The notes under the pieces: generated by a model
What the model was told of the DNA's origin: nothing
The model's input: the letters and a program-made list of their open reading frames with translations, nothing else
Databases searched by the model: none
Shown here: piece by piece, positions 8,330 to 15,888 of the stretch
Numbering within the stretch: position 1 is the stretch's first letter
Layout: each line of letters starts with the position of its first letter
Translations under genes and position numbers: made by a program
Origin: Ruminococcaceae bacterium UBA4306
Lineage (GTDB): Bacteria > Bacillota > Clostridia > Oscillospirales > Acutalibacteraceae
Assembly: GCA_002394725.1 (NCBI GenBank)
Contig: DGUQ01000171.1
Location: 1-42,301 of the forward strand
Length of the DNA stretch: 42,301 bases
Reading direction: 5' to 3'

Positions 8330-9223
8330 CTATATAAGAGATTGTATTTGAGCTGAAGTATCTTGAATCCCACCATAAACTTTTGTTACGGTGTATTTAG
8401 TCGTTTGCTCATCAGAAAGCCCATCAGAATCTAAGTCTACAGATATTTCTAAATCCGCTGTTATATAACAGCCTCCGCGGATTGAATAATCGCCGTTACG
8501 AACAGAATCTAAGAATTCATCATCTAATATTTTAGCATCAATATTTTTAGAGTTATATCTAAAAGACCACGTTGAGTGACCTAAGATATCCGGTTTCTTG
8601 ATTAATAAATCTGCCTTTATTGTTGATACTTTACGCGTTGTCTGAGTGGCGATAGGTACCGGCTTTGTCATTTTAACAAGATCATCATGGGTAAATTGCT
8701 CTGCGTTATCATTTGTATCAAAAGAGAAGCCATCTGTTGCACCTGTCTTTAAAATATTATAGGAAACATTTTGTACAACGGTATGGATGTTGCAGTCGGT
8801 AAAAACAGAACCACTACCTTTATTTACTACAACGCTGCTTCCGTCTTCGGCAGTAACATAAATTTTATTGCCTGATAGTTCTTGAACCTCTTTAGGTTGT
8901 GAACCGTTCAAAATTTTTTTCAGTTCAAAGTAACCTTTTAATGTGGTAATAACCGTAGTCGCAAGGGTTGATACCGCTGTTATATCGCTAAGCAATGTAG
9001 AAGCTGTTCCTAACAGCGCGGAAAAGTCTATTTGGAAACTTCCGTTTTTTAACGCTGTAATATTAACATTACAATCAGCAGTAGGATCTTCATAATAAGC
9101 TGCGTCTTTAGTAAGCTTCGCCATATCACCGATGATTTGTGACAGGAGCATAGCGTCTATGGAGTTATCACCGTTAATATGGATAGAAAAACTATCTTGG
9201 CTGTGTATTGATTCATATGACAT
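8330..9223 (-). CDS. Unrecognised 297-aa protein of the lysogeny arm
   Basis: The start at 9223 follows GGAGGCG at good spacing. I do not recognise the family with certainty. The N-terminus is alpha/beta with an ALKNGSFQIDF strand near residue 60, followed by a hydrophobic helical stretch (ALLGTASTLLSDITAV to TTLKGYFELKKIL), then a beta-rich C-terminal half ending in YTVTKVYGGIQDTS. This order recalls hypothetical proteins often found next to phage integrases. Its place between integrase and repressor on the lysogenic strand suggests expression from the prophage, so an immunity or defence role is possible, as inference only. It is more AT-rich than the integrase gene. Confidence 0.75.
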   Translation of the reverse strand: MSYESIHSQDSFSIHINGDNSIDAMLLSQIIGDMAKLTKDAAYYEDPTADCNVNITALKNGSFQIDFSALLGTASTLLSDITAVSTLATTVITTLKGYFELKKILNGSQPKEVQELSGNKIYVTAEDGSSVVVNKGSGSVFTDCNIHTVVQNVSYNILKTGATDGFSFDTNDNAEQFTHDDLVKMTKPVPIATQTTRKVSTIKADLLIKKPDILGHSTWSFRYNSKNIDAKILDDEFLDSVRNGDYSIRGGCYITADLEISVDLDSDGLSDEQTTKYTVTKVYGGIQDTSAQIQSLI

Positions 9224-9261
9224 TGCAACGCCTCCGAAAAACACTGGTTACAAATTAACTC

Positions 9262-9290
9262 TTTACAAATTCGAAAATATGTTCTATAAT
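9262..9290 (+). promoter_or_regulatory. Promoter with a LexA-box-like site
   Basis: TTTACA (9262-9267), 17-bp spacer, TATAAT (9285-9290). The spacer holds CGAAAATATGTTCT (9272-9285), which matches 12 of 14 positions of the Bacillus-type SOS box CGAACRNRYGTTYC. A second dyad, GTTCTA / TAGAAC, spans 9281-9307. It drives the 37-aa gene at 9323. Confidence 0.55.
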
Positions 9291-9322
9291 AGATAGTAGT
9301 TTAGAACGAAAGGAGTGCAATC

Positions 9323-9436
9323 ATGCACGATTATTTGAAGATGATTTATGAAATGCTGAAACGAATAAAGGATGAAACACAGTTAAAGAAGATATATGAT
9401 TATATCTGTCTAATGTACCTAAGGGGCGGCGATTGA
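9323..9436 (+). CDS. Small 37-aa protein opposite the repressor
   Basis: The ATG at 9323 follows AGGAGTG at good spacing; the frame ends at 9436 in a terminator. The peptide begins MHDYLKMIYEMLKRIKDE and is helical and charged. Similar tiny helical proteins accompany XRE repressors in Firmicutes prophages (from memory). It is convergent with the repressor gene and has its own promoter carrying an SOS-box-like site, which would fit a role in induction; that is inference. Confidence 0.6.
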   Translation: MHDYLKMIYEMLKRIKDETQLKKIYDYICLMYLRGGD

Positions 9437-9451
9437 GCCGCTCTTTTTTTT
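9424..9451. terminator. Intrinsic terminator between convergent 37-aa gene and repressor
   Basis: A 7-bp GC-rich stem (9424-9430 with 9437-9443, one G-T pair) is followed by an eight-T run. It ends the rightward 37-aa transcript. Confidence 0.8.
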
Positions 9452-9803
9452 ATTGAATCAGCTTCTTTAATAAATCCGCAACCTTGCGTCGATCTTCCGG
9501 TGACATTCTCAAGTAGTTTGTCACTATATTTTTTTCTGTAGGGGAAAGATCGAATTCGAGAGCAACATCATCAAGGATGGAATCGGGAATATCGAGGAAC
9601 ATCTCGCCCTCTTCCTTCTCCAACCATAACGGATTAACTTTAAAGGTTTTGCAAATCATCTTTTCCATTAAAGGCTTAATAGGGGCACGATCAAGCTCAA
9701 TGTTTACTATGACACCCGCTCCAACACCTAATTCTTCACCGAAAGCTGCTTGTGATAATTTTAACTCTTTTCGTATTGCACGTACTCGTTCTTGTTTGGT
9801 CAT
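9450..9803 (-). CDS. XRE-family (CI-like) repressor, 117 aa
   Basis: The N-terminal ~60 residues form a helix-turn-helix (ELKLSQAAFGEELGVGAGVIVNIE). The C-terminal ~45 residues (LSPTEKNIVTNYLRMSPEDRRKVADLLKKL) are a helical tail typical of short Firmicutes prophage regulators. There is no self-cleavage peptidase domain, so induction must work through another factor. GAGGTG precedes the start. It reads away from the early operon, with perfect consensus promoters back to back between them, and is the best candidate for the lysogeny repressor. Confidence 0.82.
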   Translation of the reverse strand: MTKQERVRAIRKELKLSQAAFGEELGVGAGVIVNIELDRAPIKPLMEKMICKTFKVNPLWLEKEEGEMFLDIPDSILDDVALEFDLSPTEKNIVTNYLRMSPEDRRKVADLLKKLIQ

Positions 9804-9833
9804 GTGAAAATCACCTCGTTCCTTTATGTGTCA

Positions 9834-9862
9834 ATTATACATCAACAATTCTTTGCTGTCAA
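9834..9862 (-). promoter_or_regulatory. Repressor promoter (leftward)
   Basis: On the minus strand TTGACA (9862-9857), 17-bp spacer, TATAAT (9839-9834). The spacer end TGATG next to TATAATT is shared with the opposing promoter, as is TTGTTGACA followed by GCAA, suggesting common operators. Confidence 0.8.
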
Positions 9863-9895
9863 CAAAAATATTAATAAGATTTTTTCGTAAATTTG

Positions 9896-9924
9896 TTGAC
9901 AAGCAAGTTTTAATGATGTATAAT
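9896..9924 (+). promoter_or_regulatory. Early/lytic promoter (rightward)
   Basis: TTGACA (9896-9901), 17-bp spacer, TATAAT (9919-9924): full consensus. It points into the early operon and mirrors the repressor promoter, 34 bp apart between their -35 boxes. The likely operator is the shared TTGTTGACA(A)GCAA / TGATGTATAATT sequence. Confidence 0.85.
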
Positions 9925-9957
9925 TTTGCTGTAAGCAAGAAAGTGAGGTGAATAACT

Positions 9958-10110
9958 ATGTCGGCAACAAGTAACATCAAAGATTCCGCGACTGAGATTG
10001 TTGATCTGTTAAGACAGCTTCCTAAGGAGCAACAGGATTATGTCAACGGATATGTACAAGGAATCACCGATTCAAACAAAAATCAGCCTAAACAACAAAA
10101 CGCAAGTTAG
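9958..10110 (+). CDS. First early gene, 50-aa protein
   Basis: The ATG at 9958 follows GTGAGGTG. The product is a soluble helical peptide with the core LLRQLPKEQQDYVNGYVQGI. Its size and position match the small Cro-like or accessory proteins that open lytic operons, but it has no clear helix-turn-helix. It is the first gene transcribed from the rightward switch promoter and ends in TAG, showing that TAG is used as a stop in this genome. Confidence 0.7.
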   Translation: MSATSNIKDSATEIVDLLRQLPKEQQDYVNGYVQGITDSNKNQPKQQNAS

Positions 10111-10124
10111 AAAGGAGGGAGAGG

Positions 10125-10337
10125 GTGAAAGAAAAAGTCATATCTTCGTATGAAGTTATCATTCGACAGGTAAAAAAAGAACTGCCTTGTGAGGACAGTT
10201 CGGTGGGCTATCACCGTGCTCGGCGTTATACGCAATATGTAAGCGCAGACGGTTATATTCTGGATGAACATATCACTACGAACGAGGAGAAGGCGTTTTT
10301 TGAGCGTGTTCAAAGAGTGAATGATACTCCGGAATAG
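10125..10337 (+). CDS. Small early protein, 70 aa
   Basis: GTG start at 10125 behind AAAGGAGGGA. The product is basic at the N-terminus (MKEKVISSYEVIIRQVKKEL) and soluble, with no recognised domain. Its last 62 bases overlap the 3' end of a leftward gene (10276-10839), so one of the pair may have been added later or the two transcripts may interfere. Confidence 0.65.
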   Translation: MKEKVISSYEVIIRQVKKELPCEDSSVGYHRARRYTQYVSADGYILDEHITTNEEKAFFERVQRVNDTPE

Positions 10338-10839
10338 TTACTTTTACGATGTATTCCTTTCGAGCTGTGATAATTGTGATTGGTACCTTTACTGATTCAC
10401 CAAAGGATTTTACTTCATGATGAAAAAAAGGAAATGCCAGTGCAAAATACTTTTTTTCGAAAGGATCGAGCTTTAGGGGAAGTGAAGCAATCTTTTCACT
10501 ATCTTGCCATTGAATACCGTTTGATGTGCTTATTTCAATATTGTCATATTGAAACTCGCTCATATGACGATTCTTCATTGCAATTATGTATGCGTCATCT
10601 ATTGTGATCGGATAAGAAGAGCGGTTAGTCACTTTAAGCGAAACTACAGCGCAGATCTCGGGATTATAAGGACCATTCACCGTTGTTTCTGAGGCTTTGA
10701 AGTAATATGTACCTCTACGTTTCGATACGGAAAATGTTTGATTTCCAATTTGAAAAGCATTGTAAACAATTACGATGATCAGCGAGAGCACACCGGTAGT
10801 ACAACCTATTATAGAGATAATCAAAGATAAATAATCCAT
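10276..10839 (-). CDS. Single-pass membrane protein, 187 aa, reading against the early operon
   Basis: One N-terminal membrane segment (residues ~4-28, LSLIISIIGCTTGVLSLIIV) is followed by a soluble beta-rich domain with a VSLKVTNRSSYPITIDDAYI stretch that looks like an Ig-like or CARDB-type fold. AAAGGAG precedes the ATG, and a promoter fits at 10861-10889. Opposite orientation inside the early operon, AT-rich sequence and its own promoter suggest a moron expressed in the lysogen, perhaps for superinfection immunity. The function is not recognised. Confidence 0.65.
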   Translation of the reverse strand: MDYLSLIISIIGCTTGVLSLIIVIVYNAFQIGNQTFSVSKRRGTYYFKASETTVNGPYNPEICAVVSLKVTNRSSYPITIDDAYIIAMKNRHMSEFQYDNIEISTSNGIQWQDSEKIASLPLKLDPFEKKYFALAFPFFHHEVKSFGESVKVPITIITARKEYIVKVTIPEYHSLFEHAQKTPSPRS

Positions 10840-10860
10840 CGTAACAACTCCTTTTTTTGA

Positions 10861-10889
10861 AGTATACCACGATAAATAGGAGTTAGCAA
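10861..10889 (-). promoter_or_regulatory. Promoter for the leftward membrane-protein gene
   Basis: On the minus strand TTGCTA (10889-10884), 17-bp spacer, TATACT (10866-10861) with an upstream TG (extended -10). It lies 22 bp before the 10839 start. Confidence 0.55.
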
Positions 10890-10898
10890 GGAGGAATC

Positions 10899-10952
10899 AT
10901 GGCAACACTCAAAATCATTGACCGCAAGGAGGTGAAAAAATGTTACAGTTAA
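10899..10952 (+). CDS. Possible 17-aa leader peptide overlapping the XRE gene start
   Basis: AAGGAGGAATC precedes the ATG at 10899. The frame encodes MATLKIIDRKEVKKCYS and stops 13 bases into the next gene, and the ribosome site of that gene (AAGGAGGTG) is inside it. This arrangement fits translational coupling. It could also be a remnant of a longer gene. Confidence 0.4.
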   Translation: MATLKIIDRKEVKKCYS

Positions 10953-11320
10953 AAGAATTACGCAAAGAAAAGGGGCTGAGCATACGCCAGCTCTCCACGG
11001 AGTTAGGGATTCACTATAACACGTACGGATTCTATGAAAGAGGTGAACGTGAGCCGAACATCGAGACGCTGATCCATATAGCAGATTACTTTGAGTGCTC
11101 CGTTGATCGTCTGATCGGCAGGGAGAGTAATCCCGTGCGTTCTCTCAAACCGAAGCAGTACGAAAATACCAACGTATTCGCCACGCAGTCCGTTCGTGTG
11201 AGAAAGGTGATCGAAACGGTCACACCACTTGGATTAGGCCATCCCGGCGATCCGGCAAGAGATATCGTCCAGTATTGGGATTTCGACGGCAATCTGCTTG
11301 GAGAGATTGAGAAAACATAA
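10940..11320 (+). CDS. XRE-family transcriptional regulator, 126 aa
   Basis: The N-terminal ~60 residues are a clear helix-turn-helix (LKELRKEKGLSIRQLSTELG, then NTYGFYERGEREPNIETLI and YFECSVDRLIG). The C-terminal half is short and ends DIVQYWDFDGNLLGEIEKT. AAGGAGGTG precedes the ATG. It is codirectional with the early genes, so it is a Cro-like or secondary regulator and not the lysogeny repressor. Confidence 0.8.
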   Translation: MLQLKELRKEKGLSIRQLSTELGIHYNTYGFYERGEREPNIETLIHIADYFECSVDRLIGRESNPVRSLKPKQYENTNVFATQSVRVRKVIETVTPLGLGHPGDPARDIVQYWDFDGNLLGEIEKT

Positions 11321-11372
11321 TAATCAAATACTCCGGCGTTAAGCGAGCGCGCCGTCCGTCATCATCGGCGGA

Positions 11373-11534
11373 GTGGGACCGCCGATTGCGCTGGTCGCCA
11401 AACCTGACATTCATGTATTTACATTCTCCATAAAGAATTTGTCTTACATATACAGCAAGCAGGATGGGCGGCGCGTTCACTTAACGTCGGAGGAAAGAGA
11501 CCAAGCTATGACGTCATATGATGAAAAGAGGTGA
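11373..11534 (+). CDS. Possible small protein, up to 53 aa
   Basis: An open frame with natural-looking codon use runs from an in-frame GTG at 11373 to TGA at 11534, covering an otherwise empty gap. The middle reads KPDIHVFTFSIKNLSYIY and then a charged tail. No good ribosome site is visible before the GTG, and a 7-bp hairpin (11365-11385) overlaps the start. It could be the 3' part of a gene whose start was lost. Confidence 0.35.
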   Translation: MGPPIALVAKPDIHVFTFSIKNLSYIYSKQDGRRVHLTSEERDQAMTSYDEKR

Positions 11535-11538
11535 TTAT

Positions 11539-11778
11539 ATGGGACAGAGCAAGAAGTGGAGTGCAAGAGTCTGTATCGATGACGGAGGCAAGCGGATCCC
11601 TTATCTTTTAATTGACAGCGAGGGAAACGTCACCAAGCTCGTCTCAGAAGAAGATCAACAGAAGTATGAGCAGAAAATGCTCAAAAACATAGGGGAGACC
11701 ATGAGCCGATTCTATACGGCACACCCCGAATATCTTGAAAAGGAGTGTCAAAATGAACAACGACAACAAACGGCGTGA
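11539..11778 (+). CDS. Small early protein, 79 aa
   Basis: I prefer the ATG at 11539, preceded by AGAGGTG, over the in-frame ATG at 11518. The product MGQSKKWSARVCIDDGGKRI onward is soluble and charged, with a basic N-terminus and an acidic helical middle. No family is recognised. Its 3' end overlaps the next gene by 26 bases. Confidence 0.65.
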   Translation: MGQSKKWSARVCIDDGGKRIPYLLIDSEGNVTKLVSEEDQQKYEQKMLKNIGETMSRFYTAHPEYLEKECQNEQRQQTA

Positions 11779-12190
11779 CGCAGCGCCCGAAGAAGAGTAT
11801 GTCCCGAACCCTGCCAAGCTGTTGGCGCCCTTCCTGATCGGCGTAGCGGCAGCGCTTTCCGGTGATACGGCAATGTACTTCAACTGGATCGCGTTTGCAG
11901 TCCTCTGCTTTGTGATCCTGGCGATCAGCATCGTGTGGATCGTCAGAGCGGTGATCAGGAAAGATAGAGCCGAGTATCATCTTTGGCGGCGGTTAAGCAA
12001 TGCGATGAATGAGGTTGAAGGCTTCAAAGAAAGGCTCGATACTTTCGAGACGAATCTCAATCTCAAAGCGGACAAGCCTGCACGCAGCAACATCCGTCCC
12101 GGATCCGTGCAGAGCGACAGATACAGAGAACTCTTGGGAGGTGGCGACCTTGACGGTGGGTCAGAGGATCAAACAGCTGAGGGTGTATAA
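11753..12190 (+). CDS. Two-helix membrane protein with cytoplasmic tail, 145 aa
   Basis: The ATG at 11753 follows AAGGAGTG. Residues ~22-70 contain two hydrophobic segments (LLAPFLIGVAAAL and FNWIAFAVLCFVILAISIVWIV). A charged, possibly coiled-coil tail follows (NAMNEVEGFKERLDTFETNLNL). No family is recognised. It overlaps both neighbours, as expected in a tightly packed early operon. Confidence 0.65.
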   Translation: MNNDNKRRDAAPEEEYVPNPAKLLAPFLIGVAAALSGDTAMYFNWIAFAVLCFVILAISIVWIVRAVIRKDRAEYHLWRRLSNAMNEVEGFKERLDTFETNLNLKADKPARSNIRPGSVQSDRYRELLGGGDLDGGSEDQTAEGV

Positions 12191-12359
12191 ACTGGGGTGC
12201 TCGAGGGGCGAACTTGAAACGATGATTGGGAAACAGAACAGCAAATGCGTAGCCCGCTGGGAGCACGACAAAAGCCAACCTTACTTAAAAACATATCATA
12301 AGCTCCTTGAAGTTTTTGATATTACGGACAGAGAATTCATGAAGGGGGTTGAATTGTGA
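12150..12359 (+). CDS. Small XRE-like protein with a degenerate helix-turn-helix, 69 aa
   Basis: The likely start is TTG at 12150, seven bases after GGAGGT inside the previous gene. The protein (LTVGQRIKQLRVYKLGCSRG and onward) aligns by eye along its whole length with the next gene product: QLR starts, SxxxRWEHDKSQPYLKTYHKLLEVFDIT against SVFSWEINKCHPSLYAMHQLLDVLDIT, and both end EFM-G-V-L. It is therefore a tandem paralogue. The first helices are less canonical than in its sister. Confidence 0.65.
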   Translation: MTVGQRIKQLRVYKLGCSRGELETMIGKQNSKCVARWEHDKSQPYLKTYHKLLEVFDITDREFMKGVEL

Positions 12360-12604
12360 TGACGTTTGGGCAACGGCTCCGACAACTCAGGAAAGAAAGG
12401 AATCTCAAAGCTGAAGAATTGGCTGAACTGGCAAATGTTGGTGAATCGAGTGTTTTTAGTTGGGAGATAAACAAATGTCATCCGTCATTGTATGCCATGC
12501 ACCAACTGTTAGATGTTCTCGATATCACTTATGAAGAATTCATGGAAGGAGTTGATTTAGAATGTTCCAGCAGTACATCCTGCCCATCATTGCAGGTATC
12601 GTGA
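12359..12604 (+). CDS. XRE-family DNA-binding protein, 81 aa
   Basis: The ATG at 12359 overlaps the TGA of its tandem paralogue (a GTG at 12356 is also possible). Residues 4-62 are a helix-turn-helix domain (LRQLRKERNLKAEELAELAN, SVFSWEINKCHPSLYAMHQL). There is no effector domain. It is a small regulator of the early operon. Confidence 0.75.
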   Translation: MTFGQRLRQLRKERNLKAEELAELANVGESSVFSWEINKCHPSLYAMHQLLDVLDITYEEFMEGVDLECSSSTSCPSLQVS

Positions 12605-12717
12605 TTCTGGTGTTGCTCTTCGGCGTCGTCCGACGTAATTTTGAAGACCTCCTTTCAGTGCTCTTCGATCTGCCGGACAAGTCGGAAACGACCGACGAAA
12701 AAGAAAAAGCCGACTGA
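12562..12717 (+). CDS. Single-pass membrane peptide, 51 aa
   Basis: The ATG at 12562 follows GGAG in the end of the previous gene. Residues 5-23 (YILPIIAGIVILVLLFGVV) form one membrane helix, followed by an acidic tail ending EKEKAD. No family is recognised. It overlaps the XRE gene by 43 bases. Confidence 0.6.
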   Translation: MFQQYILPIIAGIVILVLLFGVVRRNFEDLLSVLFDLPDKSETTDEKEKAD

Positions 12718-12807
12718 CGCGCTGCCACGCTTTCAATCGGCAGATGAAAACATCTTACTTTAAGTATAGACAGACCACGACGGTTTGTCAAGAAGGAGAA
12801 AGCCGTA

Positions 12808-13521
12808 GTGTACGTTTTAGTTGCTTGCGAGGAAAGTCAACGAGTTTGTATAGAATTTAGGCGTCTAGGTCACATTGCTTTCAGTTGTGATGTGCAAGAA
12901 CAATCGGGGGGACACCCAGAATGGCATATAAAAGGTGATGTCCTTCCACTAATAAACGGCAAATGTACATTTCAAACAGAGGACGGAGTCTCTCACGAAC
13001 AGGATGGTAACTGGGACATGCTTATCGCTTTTCCACCGTGTACGTATTTGAGTAATGCTGGAGCTTGCAGATTGTATCCACAAAAAGGTCAAATCAATAA
13101 AGAAAGATTTGAAAAAGGCTTGAAAGGTAAGGACTTCTTTTTGAAGTTCTATCATGCGGATTGTGAACGAATAGCTATTGAAAATCCTATTCCTTCAACA
13201 ATTTATGATATGCCAAAACGCTCTCAAATAATTCAACCGTATCAATTTGGAGATGAATACAGCAAAGCGACTTGTTTATGGTTGAAAGGGTTACCTGAAC
13301 TTATCCCCACCAAAATAGTAAAGCCTATTTGTTCATGGGTGTCAGCTGGGAGTAAAGACCATAAAGGCAACCCTCGTAAGAATAAAGGAACAAAACATTG
13401 TAGTAGCAGGATACGAAGTAAAACATTCCCCGGTATTGCTCGTGCTATGGCAGAACAGTGGGGAAGCGGAATTATCAACACAAAAGAAGCGTATCAGCAA
13501 AAACTCGATGGATTTGTTTGA
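12808..13521 (+). CDS. Orphan DNA cytosine methyltransferase-like protein, 237 aa
   Basis: GTG start at 12808, ten bases after AAGGAG. It has a cofactor-like N-terminal motif (VLVACEESQR, residues 3-12), the PPC catalytic motif with Cys78 in LIAFPPCTYLSNAG, and IENPIPS near residue 124, matching motif VI of C5 methyltransferases. A large target-recognition domain is missing, so it belongs to the compact phage-type group. No restriction enzyme is next to it. It likely masks phage DNA from host restriction. The gene is clearly more AT-rich than the recombination genes after it, suggesting separate acquisition. Confidence 0.72.
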   Translation: MYVLVACEESQRVCIEFRRLGHIAFSCDVQEQSGGHPEWHIKGDVLPLINGKCTFQTEDGVSHEQDGNWDMLIAFPPCTYLSNAGACRLYPQKGQINKERFEKGLKGKDFFLKFYHADCERIAIENPIPSTIYDMPKRSQIIQPYQFGDEYSKATCLWLKGLPELIPTKIVKPICSWVSAGSKDHKGNPRKNKGTKHCSSRIRSKTFPGIARAMAEQWGSGIINTKEAYQQKLDGFV

Positions 13522-13553
13522 AACGCAACAAAATATCATTTAGGAGATAAACA

Positions 13554-14837
13554 ATGAGTATCAAAATCAACGGATTTGAAATCGAAAATGTCAAGCGCGT
13601 CAAGGCGGTTGCTTATGAGCCGTCGCAGTCGGGCTTGACGATCATCGGAGGGAAGAACGGCCAAGGCAAGACCTCGGTGCTGGATTCCATAGCATGGGCG
13701 CTCGGAGGCGGCAGATTCGCCCCGTCTCAGCCGCAGCGCGATGGATCGACGATCCCTCCACATCTTTGCATCAAGCTCAGCAACGGCATCATCGTCGAGC
13801 GCAAGGGCAAGAACAGCGATTTGAAGGTCATCGACCCGAGCGGCAATAAGGGCGGTCAGGCGTTGCTTGACAGCTTCATCGATCAGCTCGCGCTGAACCT
13901 TCCGCGATTCATGAATGCCAATAACAAAGAGAAGGCCGACACGCTGTTGAAGATCATCGGCGTCGGCGACGAGCTGTACAAGCTCGAGGACGAGGAGCAG
14001 CGGCTCTATAATGAGAGGCACGCTATCGGTCAGATCGCCGATCGTAAAAAGAAGTTTGCCGAGGAGATGGAGGAATGGCCGGGGGTGCCCGATGAGCCTG
14101 TCTCCGCCGCGGAGCTGATCAGACAGCAGCAGGAGATCCTCGCCCGTAACGGTGAGAATGAGCGCATCCGACGTCAGCGCGCACAGATCGAGAGCGAGTA
14201 CATTCATGCGCGCGAGGAGCTGCAGAGAGCCCAACTCGCTTTTGAGGAAGCGGAACGGCGGTACAACACCTCTGTAAAATCGGCGGAGGAGTTGATCGAC
14301 GAGAGCACCGAGGAGCTCGAGCGCAACATCCGCGATATCGAAGCGCTGAACGTGAAGATCCGCGCCAATCTCGACAAGAGCAAGGCGGAGGATGAAGCAA
14401 AGCAGTATTCCGATCAGTATGACGAGCTGACCGGCAAGATCACAGCAGTGCGTGACAAGCGCATGGCGCTCCTCGATAATGCCGATCTGCCGCTTGATGG
14501 CTTATCCGTCGAGGATAAGGAACTGACCTACAAGGGCTACAAGTGGGATAACATGAGCGGCTCCGAGCAGCTCAAGGTCGCCACCGCGATCGTCCGCAAG
14601 CTCAATCCCAACTGTGGCTTTGTCCTCATGGATAAGCTCGAGCAGATGGATCTGGATACGCTGAACGAATTCAACGACTGGCTGAAAGAAGAAGGACTGC
14701 AGGTCATCGCGACGCGCGTCTCGACCGGCGACGAGTGCAGCCTGATCATAACCGACGGATACGCCGCCGCGTCGGGTGATCCCGTAACAGCAGACCCCGA
14801 AGCGGCGCCCAAAACTTGGGAGAAAGGAAAATTCTGA
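13554..14837 (+). CDS. AAA/SMC-like ATPase with coiled coil, 427 aa
   Basis: Walker A GGKNGQGKT is at residues 32-40. A long charged coiled coil spans ~130-300 (for example EELQRAQLAFEEAERRYN). An ABC-type signature (MSGSEQLKVATAIVRKL) and a Walker B (FVLMDKLEQMD) follow near 333-358. This is the RecF/RecN/SMC arrangement in short form. It overlaps the next ATPase gene by one base, so the pair is coupled; phage homologues of this kind accompany single-strand annealing or recombination functions. Confidence 0.8.
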   Translation: MSIKINGFEIENVKRVKAVAYEPSQSGLTIIGGKNGQGKTSVLDSIAWALGGGRFAPSQPQRDGSTIPPHLCIKLSNGIIVERKGKNSDLKVIDPSGNKGGQALLDSFIDQLALNLPRFMNANNKEKADTLLKIIGVGDELYKLEDEEQRLYNERHAIGQIADRKKKFAEEMEEWPGVPDEPVSAAELIRQQQEILARNGENERIRRQRAQIESEYIHAREELQRAQLAFEEAERRYNTSVKSAEELIDESTEELERNIRDIEALNVKIRANLDKSKAEDEAKQYSDQYDELTGKITAVRDKRMALLDNADLPLDGLSVEDKELTYKGYKWDNMSGSEQLKVATAIVRKLNPNCGFVLMDKLEQMDLDTLNEFNDWLKEEGLQVIATRVSTGDECSLIITDGYAAASGDPVTADPEAAPKTWEKGKF

Positions 14838-15886
14838 TGAACATATCGAAAGGAAAAATCAACAGGGCAAAGAAGGTCGTGATTTACGGCCCCGAAGGCA
14901 TCGGTAAGAGTACCTTTGCCTCTCGGTTCCCTGATCCGCTGTTTTGCGATACCGAGGGCAGCACCTACGATCTTGATGTAGATCGACTGGATCGCCCCGA
15001 CAGCGCTCAGATGATATACGAGTGTATCGACCTCGTGAAGAATCACCCCGATATCTGCGCGACCTTCGTGCTCGATACCGCCGACTGGGCGGAGAAGCTG
15101 CTCAGCAAAGCAGTGTGTGCCCGATCAAAGAAACAAGGAATCGAAGATTTCGGATACGGTAAGGGCTATACCTATCTGATGGAGGAGTTCGGCAAGCTGT
15201 TGAATATGCTGGAAGATATCGTTGAGATCGGTATCAACGTCGTAGTCACGGCTCATGCGGAACTCAAAAAGTTTGAACAGCCCGATGAAGCCGGCGCATA
15301 CGATCGTTGGAGTTTGAAGCTGACAAAGCAGAATTCGCCGCTTCTCAAAGAGTGGGCGGACGCGGTGCTGTTCATCAATTACAAGACCTATGTCGAAAAG
15401 ACCGACAACAACAAACACAAAGCCTCGGGCGGTAAGCGCGTTATGTATACCGCACATCATCCGTGCTGGGACGCGAAGAACCGCTGGGGATTGCCCGACG
15501 AGTGTGCCTTTGATTACAGCGTGATCGCACCTTTCATCCCTGCTAAGAGCCCCTCGGCCGCTCCTTCGGCGCCTGAAACAAGCACCGCGCCTGTTGACGC
15601 GATCCTCGATACCGAACAACCTCCGACAGCACTACCGACGCATGAGAACACCGATGATCTGACCGGCGTTCCGAGGTCACTCGCCTCTCTGATGCGTGAG
15701 AACAATGTCTCGGTCGAGGACATCCAGGTCGTCGTATCCCAGCAGGGGTATTACCCGAGGAGCACGCCCATCAAGGCTTATGACCCCGACTTCATAGAAG
15801 GATGCCTCGTCGGAGCGTGGCCGCAGGTACTCAACAAGATCATGAGCAATAAAGATTTACCGTTTGATATGAAAGGAGAAAAATAA
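14837..15886 (+). CDS. Sak4-like RecA-fold ATPase, 349 aa
   Basis: The ATG at 14837 overlaps the previous stop. Walker A GPEGIGKST is at residues 18-26. A Walker B-like strand (ATFVLDTADWAEKL) lies near 75. The body matches the AAA_24/Sak4 group of phage recombination ATPases (VVVTAHAELKKFEQPDEAGAYD, LKEWADAVLFINY). The C-terminal ~90 residues are a Pro/Thr-rich linker and a small helical domain. Sak4 proteins work with a partner ssDNA-binding protein, here probably the next gene. Confidence 0.8.
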   Translation: MNISKGKINRAKKVVIYGPEGIGKSTFASRFPDPLFCDTEGSTYDLDVDRLDRPDSAQMIYECIDLVKNHPDICATFVLDTADWAEKLLSKAVCARSKKQGIEDFGYGKGYTYLMEEFGKLLNMLEDIVEIGINVVVTAHAELKKFEQPDEAGAYDRWSLKLTKQNSPLLKEWADAVLFINYKTYVEKTDNNKHKASGGKRVMYTAHHPCWDAKNRWGLPDECAFDYSVIAPFIPAKSPSAAPSAPETSTAPVDAILDTEQPPTALPTHENTDDLTGVPRSLASLMRENNVSVEDIQVVVSQQGYYPRSTPIKAYDPDFIEGCLVGAWPQVLNKIMSNKDLPFDMKGEK

Positions 15887-15888
15887 GA

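Noticed and set aside
11365..11385. Perfect 7-bp hairpin TCGGCGG / CCGCCGA
   Set aside because: No T tract, and it lies inside a possible small gene, so it may be coincidence.
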